A stretch of DNA of 64,000 bases from Aliagarivorans marinus DSM 23064. Its GTDB lineage: Bacteria > Pseudomonadota > Gammaproteobacteria > Enterobacterales > Celerinatantimonadaceae. Below the pieces are notes generated by a model that was given only the letters and a program-made list of their open reading frames with translations, was not told where the DNA came from and did not search any database. A program made the translations under genes and the position numbers. Shown here in pieces: positions 59,158-64,000 of this stretch; within the stretch, counting starts at the first letter, position 1; each line of letters opens with the position of its first letter. The stretch spans positions 135,271 to 199,270 of the forward strand of contig NZ_KE386909.1 in assembly GCF_000429485.1 (NCBI RefSeq), in the 5' to 3' direction.

Positions 59158-60201
59158 ATGCTCAGTATTGCCGTGAAAGCAAATAAAAAACTAGAGCTGA
59201 CCCACATAGCCAAACCGGAGCCTGCTGCTGATGCAGTAATTGTGAAGGTGCACTACTCGGGTCTGTGTGGCTCGGATCTCCCCCGCATTTTCCACAACGG
59301 TGCGCATTTTTATCCCATCGTGTTAGGGCATGAATTCTCAGGTGAAGTGGTTGAGCTTGGCGCCGAGGTAGAAGAGCTGGCACTGGGCGACCGCATCGCC
59401 TGTGCTCCTTTAGTTCCCTGCGGCGAGTGCAGCGAGTGTCGCGCCGGGCGCTACAGCCTATGTAAGGACTACAGCTTTGTCGGCTCGCGGGTACAGGGGG
59501 CGAACGCTGAGTACGTGCAAGTACCCGCCAAGTGCTGCTTCAAACTCGATGGCAGCGTTAGCTCGCTGGAAGGGGCCTTCTTTGAGCCACTCACCGTGAG
59601 CCTGCACGCCATGCTGATGAACGGCGGCTGTGAGGGCAAGCAAGTGGTGGTGGTTGGGGTCGGCACCATCGGACTGTTGGCGGTGCAAGCGGCTAAAGCC
59701 TTGGGCGCGGCCAGTGTGGTCGCCATCGATATCGACGATGCCAAGCTGGATAAGGCCGCGACCCTAGGCGCTGATCAATGCATTAACTCGCGCACCGAAC
59801 AGAGCGCCGACAGCATCGCTAATCCACAGCAAGCACCACAGCTGCTGTTGGAAACCGCCGGTCATCCGGACACCGTCAAGCTATGTCTGGCTATAGCCGG
59901 GCCTCGCGCCACCATCGCGCTGATTGGCACCCTGCACCAAGACCTGCAGATGAGCCATCAAGAGTTCGGTCAAATCCTCCGCAAAGAGCTCAACCTTAGC
60001 GGCTCGTGGATGAACTACTCGGCGCCGTATCCCGGCATGGAATGGCAGATCGCCAAAGAGCTGTTTGCCAACAATCAAATCAACACCGAGCTGCTGGTGG
60101 ATCAGGTGTTAGCACCGGATAACTACAGCCAGCAGGTTCTGGCACTGAATGGCCGTAACCCGGCCGGAAAAATCTTACTGAAATGGGGAGAGCAAGCATG
60201 A
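59158..60201 (+). CDS. gatD: Galactitol-1-phosphate 5-dehydrogenase-like zinc alcohol dehydrogenase
   Basis: This 347-aa medium-chain dehydrogenase follows E. coli GatD closely: SGLCGSDLPRIFHNGAHFYPIVLGHEFSG, IGSR-like FVGSR, GTIGLLAVQAAKALGA, LLETAGHPDTVKL, ALIGTLHQDLQMS and GSWMNYSAPYPGMEW. Catalytic zinc ligands are Cys37, His58 and Glu59; the structural zinc is bound by Cys88, Cys91, Cys94 and Cys102. GatD oxidises galactitol-1-phosphate to tagatose-6-phosphate. With an ABC importer instead of a PTS, it may here act on free galactitol or after the kinase. The gatY start overlaps its stop (ATGA). Confidence 0.9.
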   Translation: MLSIAVKANKKLELTHIAKPEPAADAVIVKVHYSGLCGSDLPRIFHNGAHFYPIVLGHEFSGEVVELGAEVEELALGDRIACAPLVPCGECSECRAGRYSLCKDYSFVGSRVQGANAEYVQVPAKCCFKLDGSVSSLEGAFFEPLTVSLHAMLMNGGCEGKQVVVVGVGTIGLLAVQAAKALGAASVVAIDIDDAKLDKAATLGADQCINSRTEQSADSIANPQQAPQLLLETAGHPDTVKLCLAIAGPRATIALIGTLHQDLQMSHQEFGQILRKELNLSGSWMNYSAPYPGMEWQIAKELFANNQINTELLVDQVLAPDNYSQQVLALNGRNPAGKILLKWGEQA

Positions 60202-61052
60202 GCTTGACGCATACCAAATACTTGTTGGAGCAGGCGCGCAAGGGAGGGTATGCCGTTCCCGCCTTTAACATCCATAACTTGGAGTCGGTGCACTGCGTAC
60301 TGGATACCGCCCGGGAGATGGAGTCGCCAGTGATTCTGGCAGGCACGCCTTCCACCTATCAATATGCAGGCACCAGCGAGCTGATCGCCTTGGTCAATGC
60401 CGCTGCTAACGAGCGCGGTATGCAGGTAGCACTGCACCTCGATCATCACACCGATATCGAGGACATTGCGACCAAAGTTCAAGGCGGGATCCGCTCGGCG
60501 ATGATAGACGGCTCTCATTTTAGCTTCGAGGAAAACGTTAACCTCACACAACGCGTGGTGGCACTTTGTCACACCTATGGATGTAGTGTAGAAGCGGAGC
60601 TAGGCCAGCTTGTCGGTCAAGAAGACGACCTGATTGTCGACCATGTTGCAGAGCCCTATACCGACCCGCAGCAAGCCGCTGAGTTTGTTGAGCGCACCGG
60701 CATCGATGCGCTGGCAGTCGCGATTGGTACGGCTCACGGGCTGTATAAGGAAGAGCCGCGTTTGGACTTTGTCAGGCTGCAAGCGATTGCTGAATTGGTG
60801 TCGATTCCGCTAGTGCTACACGGTGCATCTGGAGTATCGGCCGAGGATGTACGGCGCTGCGTGAATATGGGGATTGCCAAGGTAAACGTTGCTACTGAGC
60901 TGAAGATTGCCTACGCCGATACCCTCAAGCAAGTGTTCCAGGACGACCCCTCGGTGAACGACCCACGGGTCTACAACGTGGAAGCCAAGCTGGCGATGGC
61001 TAACGTCATCAAACAGAAAATCGATATCTGCGGCAGCGCCGGACGCTTATAG
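60198..61052 (+). CDS. gatY: Tagatose-1,6-bisphosphate aldolase (GatY/KbaY, class II)
   Basis: This 284-aa enzyme cleaves tagatose-1,6-bisphosphate to dihydroxyacetone phosphate and glyceraldehyde-3-phosphate. It has the class II aldolase marks HLDHHTDIEDI, MIDGSHFSFEENV, EAELGQLVGQEDD, AIGTAHGLYKEEPRLDF and LHGASGVSAEDV, with zinc-binding histidines in the first, AHG and LHG motifs. I chose the ATG at 60198, overlapping the gatD stop, because GGGGAG lies at 60185-60190. Its stabilising partner GatZ is encoded at 56091. The 6-phosphofructokinase-like step that makes the bisphosphate is not in this window. Confidence 0.92.
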   Translation: MSLTHTKYLLEQARKGGYAVPAFNIHNLESVHCVLDTAREMESPVILAGTPSTYQYAGTSELIALVNAAANERGMQVALHLDHHTDIEDIATKVQGGIRSAMIDGSHFSFEENVNLTQRVVALCHTYGCSVEAELGQLVGQEDDLIVDHVAEPYTDPQQAAEFVERTGIDALAVAIGTAHGLYKEEPRLDFVRLQAIAELVSIPLVLHGASGVSAEDVRRCVNMGIAKVNVATELKIAYADTLKQVFQDDPSVNDPRVYNVEAKLAMANVIKQKIDICGSAGRL

Positions 61053-61060
61053 GAGTCGAC

Positions 61061-61483
61061 ATGTTAAAAGGAATTAGCCCACTTATTCCCCCTGAGTTGC
61101 TCTATCAACTGGCCCGAATGGGCCACGGCGACGAGTTGGTACTCAGCGACATCCACTTCCCAGCACATAGCTGTAACCAGACGGTGATTCAGGCGCGTGG
61201 CTGCGAGGTCTCGGAGCTGGCGGCCGCCATCTGTGAGCTTATCGAGCTCGACCAATATGTGCCTGACAAGGCAGTGGTAATGAAAACTGTCGGCGACGAC
61301 CGTTACCCGGAAGGGCTGCTCGATGAGTACCAGCGGGCGCTGCCCAAAGGCACCGAGCTCTACTCGGTGGAACGCTTCGAGTTCTACGACCGCACCCAAA
61401 GTGCCAGCTGTGTGGTGGTCACCGGCACTACCCGTAAGTACGGCAATTTATTACTAAAAAAAGGCGTTACGCCAACTAACTAA
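61061..61483 (+). CDS. FucU/RbsD-family sugar mutarotase
   Basis: This 140-aa protein has the FucU pattern: MLKGISPLIPPELLYQLARMGHGDELVLSDIHFPAHS, with His22 and the following Asp/Ser, and FYDRTQSASCVVVTGTTRKYGNLLLKKGV. Family members interconvert anomers of fucose, ribose or other sugars so that the next enzyme or transporter receives the right form. It sits eight bases after gatY and 25 before the ABC ATPase gene, so it belongs to the operon. Its true sugar here is unknown; FucU-like rather than RbsD by sequence. Confidence 0.88.
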   Translation: MLKGISPLIPPELLYQLARMGHGDELVLSDIHFPAHSCNQTVIQARGCEVSELAAAICELIELDQYVPDKAVVMKTVGDDRYPEGLLDEYQRALPKGTELYSVERFEFYDRTQSASCVVVTGTTRKYGNLLLKKGVTPTN

Positions 61484-61508
61484 ACGCGCTGCAAGTTAAG
61501 GAATGACC

Positions 61509-63032
61509 ATGAGTAGTCCAATACTGACCATGAGCGGAGTCTCCAAGGCCTTTACCGGGGTTCAGGCGCTCGACAATGTGCATATCCAATTGCGCGCTGG
61601 CGAGGTTCACGCGCTGATGGGCGAGAACGGGGCCGGCAAATCCACCCTGATGAAGGTGCTGATTGGCGTGCACCAGGCCGACCAAGGCTGCATCACCTAC
61701 AAGGGTGAAGAGCGGGCCTTTAGCTCGGTGCTGGAGGCGCAGCAGGCGGGGATCTCGATGATCTTCCAAGAGCTGAATTTGATCCCCCATCTGTCGGTGG
61801 CTGAGAACATCTTCTTCGCTCGCGAGCCGCTCAAGAACGGACTGATTGACTACCCCACCATGCAGCGCAAAGCCGCCGAGCTACTGAAAATGTTCGACAT
61901 CGACGTGCTGCCCACCGACATCGTTAACACCCTGTCGGTGGCCAAGCAGCAGATGGTGGAGATCGCCAAATCGCTGAGCTTCGATGTGGAAATCCTGATT
62001 ATGGATGAGCCCACCTCGGCGCTCACCGACCGCGAGATCGACGCGCTATTTGAGCTGGTGGACAAGCTGCGCGCCAAGGGCGTGGCGATTGTTTACATCT
62101 CCCACCGGATGAATGAGCTGAAGCGGATCTGCGACCATATCACCATCTTCCGCGATGGCCAGTATGTCTCCAACCACCGCTTCGACGAAATCAGCATGGA
62201 CGAGATCATCGCCAAGATGGTCGGCCGTACCCTCGATAACCACTTCCCGGCCAAGCAAGCGGAGATCTGCGATGACCTGATTTTCTCGGCCATGAACGTG
62301 GCCCGCGCCGGGGTATTCGCGCCGCTGAACTTTGACCTGCGCAAGGGCGAGATCCTAGCGATTACCGGGCTGGTCGGTGCCAAGCGTACCGAGTTGGCCC
62401 GGGCTTTGTTCGGCGCCGACAAGTTAACCCAAGGCGACATCTTGGTGCATGGGGTTAAGAAGATGATTCGCAAGCCCTCCGATGCCATTAAAGCTGGGGT
62501 CGCCTACCTCTCGGAAGACCGCAAGCTTAACGGCGTGGCGGTCAAGATGAGTATCCGCGAGAACACCACCATGGCATCCATGGACAAGGTGAGCAACAGC
62601 ATGGGCGTGATATCCCACAAGGCGGAAGTGGAAGCAGCCAACACCTTTATCGACAAGATGGCCATCAAAACCCCCACCGTGGAGCAGCTGGTGAACAACC
62701 TCTCCGGCGGCAACCAGCAGAAGGTGGTGATTGGCAAATGGCTGTTCCGCGATGCCAAGGTGATGATCTTTGACGAGCCGACTCGCGGTATCGACGTCGG
62801 CGCAAAATACGCGATCTACCAATTACTGGATGAACTGGCCAGCGAAGGAGTTGGGGTAATCATGATTTCCTCCGAGTTGCCAGAGGTGCTCGGCATGTCT
62901 GACCGGGTCGTTGTGATGAAGGAGGGGCAGATGACAGCGATGTTGAACACCCCTGAAACCAATCAGGAAGAGATTATGCAATACGCAACAGGGGTGAAGA
63001 ACATGTTTCCCGAGCTAGAGGAGGCGATCTAA
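61509..63032 (+). CDS. Sugar ABC transporter ATPase, RbsA/MglA type (two ATPase domains)
   Basis: This 507-aa protein has two fused ATPase domains. The first has Walker A GENGAGKST, signature LSVAKQQMVEIAKSL and Walker B ILIMDEPTSALTD. The second has a degenerate Walker A (GLVGAKRTEL) but a good signature LSGGNQQKVVIGKWL and MIFDEPTRGIDVG, as in RbsA, XylG and MglA. It energises uptake of a monosaccharide or polyol. I chose the ATG at 61509 because TTAAGGA at 61496-61502 suits it; the ATG at 61503 is too close. It overlaps the permease gene by one base. Confidence 0.93.
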   Translation: MSSPILTMSGVSKAFTGVQALDNVHIQLRAGEVHALMGENGAGKSTLMKVLIGVHQADQGCITYKGEERAFSSVLEAQQAGISMIFQELNLIPHLSVAENIFFAREPLKNGLIDYPTMQRKAAELLKMFDIDVLPTDIVNTLSVAKQQMVEIAKSLSFDVEILIMDEPTSALTDREIDALFELVDKLRAKGVAIVYISHRMNELKRICDHITIFRDGQYVSNHRFDEISMDEIIAKMVGRTLDNHFPAKQAEICDDLIFSAMNVARAGVFAPLNFDLRKGEILAITGLVGAKRTELARALFGADKLTQGDILVHGVKKMIRKPSDAIKAGVAYLSEDRKLNGVAVKMSIRENTTMASMDKVSNSMGVISHKAEVEAANTFIDKMAIKTPTVEQLVNNLSGGNQQKVVIGKWLFRDAKVMIFDEPTRGIDVGAKYAIYQLLDELASEGVGVIMISSELPEVLGMSDRVVVMKEGQMTAMLNTPETNQEEIMQYATGVKNMFPELEEAI

Positions 63033-64000
63033 TGACTGCACAACATAAAGCCATGCTGCAAAAACTCGCCTCGCTGGGCGGCCTGTTCGCACTGTTGGTG
63101 GTGTTCTCGCTAACCAGCCAACACTTTATGACCATGAGCAACATCATGACCGTGGGGCTGCAAACCTCCACCATTACTATCATCGGTATCGGCGTGATGC
63201 TGACCATTATCACCGGCGGTATCGACCTGTCGATTGGCTCGGTGATGGCGCTCTCTGGCGTGACTGCCGCGATGGCGGTAAACGCAGGCCTGCCGGTGCC
63301 ACTGGGCATGCTGGTGGGCGTGTTAACCGGCGGCTGCTGTGGCCTGATTAGCGGCTTGTTTGTGGCCAAGCTGCGGCTGCCACCGTTTATCGCCACCCTT
63401 GGCATGATGATGATGGCGCGCGGTGTGGCGCTGTATATCACCAATGCCGCACCCGTATCGGGCATGCCCGAGTCCTTCTCTTATCTGGGCAACGGCGCGC
63501 TATTTCGCATGGTAGAGATCGGCGAGAACGGTTTCCCGCTGGTCAAGTTCGCCGGCATTCCCTATCCGGTGATCGTGATGCTGATTGTGGTGGCGCTGTT
63601 TGCCTTCGTGCTCAAGCGTACCCGCATCGGCCGCTACCTCTATGCCATTGGCTCTAACGAAGAAGCAGCCCGCCTCTCGGGTATCGACACCGACAAGGTG
63701 AAGATGGTCGCGTATACCGCCTCCGGCGCACTAGCAGGCCTGGCCGGCATCATTATCGCCAGCCGTCTGGTTACCGCTCAGCCCAACGGCAGCGTGATGG
63801 CCGAGCTGGATGCGATTGCCTCGGCGGTGGTTGGCGGCACCTCGCTGATGGGCGGCGTGGGCACCGTGGCAGGGGCCGTGATTGGCTCGTTCATCATCGG
63901 TGTGCTGCGTAATGGCCTAAATATGAACGGCGTCAGCTTCTTTGTTCAACAGATTGTTATTGGTGGCGTGATTGTCGCTACCGTCGCGTACGACCAGTAT
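63032..64000 (+). CDS. Sugar ABC transporter permease, RbsC type (partial at the right edge)
   Basis: About 323 residues are visible, with no stop before the window ends. There are about eight to ten membrane helices and the RbsC-family motifs LTIITGGIDLSIGSVMALSGV, LPPFIATLGMMMMARG, RTRIGRYLYAIGSNEEAARLSGI and DAIASAVVGGTSLMGGVGTVAGAVIGS. It pairs with the ATPase just upstream (TAATG overlap; ribosome site AGAGGAGG at 63017-63024). The periplasmic binding protein gene is expected beyond the right edge. Confidence 0.93.
   Translation, partial: MTAQHKAMLQKLASLGGLFALLVVFSLTSQHFMTMSNIMTVGLQTSTITIIGIGVMLTIITGGIDLSIGSVMALSGVTAAMAVNAGLPVPLGMLVGVLTGGCCGLISGLFVAKLRLPPFIATLGMMMMARGVALYITNAAPVSGMPESFSYLGNGALFRMVEIGENGFPLVKFAGIPYPVIVMLIVVALFAFVLKRTRIGRYLYAIGSNEEAARLSGIDTDKVKMVAYTASGALAGLAGIIIASRLVTAQPNGSVMAELDAIASAVVGGTSLMGGVGTVAGAVIGSFIIGVLRNGLNMNGVSFFVQQIVIGGVIVATVAYDQY

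Overview
The window looks like chromosome from a marine-type gammaproteobacterium outside the enteric/Vibrio group. Supporting this are a complete Na+-pumping NADH:quinone reductase operon (nqrABCDEF-apbE-nqrM), ptsHI-crr, and the run cysK / cysZ / smc-zipA-ligA. It carries Smc next to zipA; enterics and vibrios normally use MukB instead of Smc. An Alteromonadales-like relative (Shewanella/Ferrimonas side) is my best guess from gene content; I cannot fix the genus. Base composition is fairly even and moderately GC-rich. I saw no rRNA or tRNA genes, insertion sequences, phage genes or CRISPR array.

Layout. 0-1.5 kb: tail of an unknown gene, a small unknown protein, an AlkB-like dioxygenase and bolA, closed by a strong terminator. 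1.5-9.2 kb: the Na+-NQR operon with both of its maturation genes, preceded by a 566-base leader region that can fold into a three-way junction. 9.2-19.1 kb: a galactoside-use island with a GPH-family symporter, LacZ beta-galactosidase, a GalR-type repressor, a GH36 alpha-galactosidase and a LamB-type porin. TGTAAACGTTTACA-like operators stand in front of each transcription unit, two of them next to CRP-like sites. 19.1-26.5 kb: a GNAT acetyltransferase, crr-ptsI-ptsH, cysK, an HD-GYP protein, a small exported protein and cysZ. 26.6-33.4 kb: smc-zipA-ligA.

33.5-49.8 kb is accessory. It holds a membrane protein of unknown function; a LysR / DASS transporter / exported fumarase-superfamily lyase unit; a MalT-like regulator; a MATE transporter; a LysR-controlled oxidoreductase-GST-DUF1348 operon; and a large extracellular nuclease. 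50.0-55.9 kb: an NAD(P)-dependent epimerase/reductase, a short-chain dehydrogenase, an AraC-type regulator, an unusual aldehyde dehydrogenase and a DUF3237-like protein. 56.0-64.0 kb: a galactitol/tagatose catabolic locus (gatZ, FGGY kinase, gatD, gatY, fucU-like mutarotase, ribose-type ABC importer) with repeated CGAAAG boxes in both promoter regions; it runs off the right edge.

How parts work together. Galactosides probably cross the outer membrane by the LamB-like porin and the inner membrane by the GPH symporter, and are split in the cytoplasm by LacZ and the GH36 enzyme, under GalR and CRP. The gat locus would feed galactose-family polyols or ketoses to triose phosphates using an ABC importer plus a kinase instead of the usual PTS. 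The most novel candidates are the exported lyase with its partner transporter (its RTH catalytic motif reads RTN), the ABC/kinase version of the gat pathway with its phased operator array, the structured nqr leader, and the evenly spaced GalR operator set.
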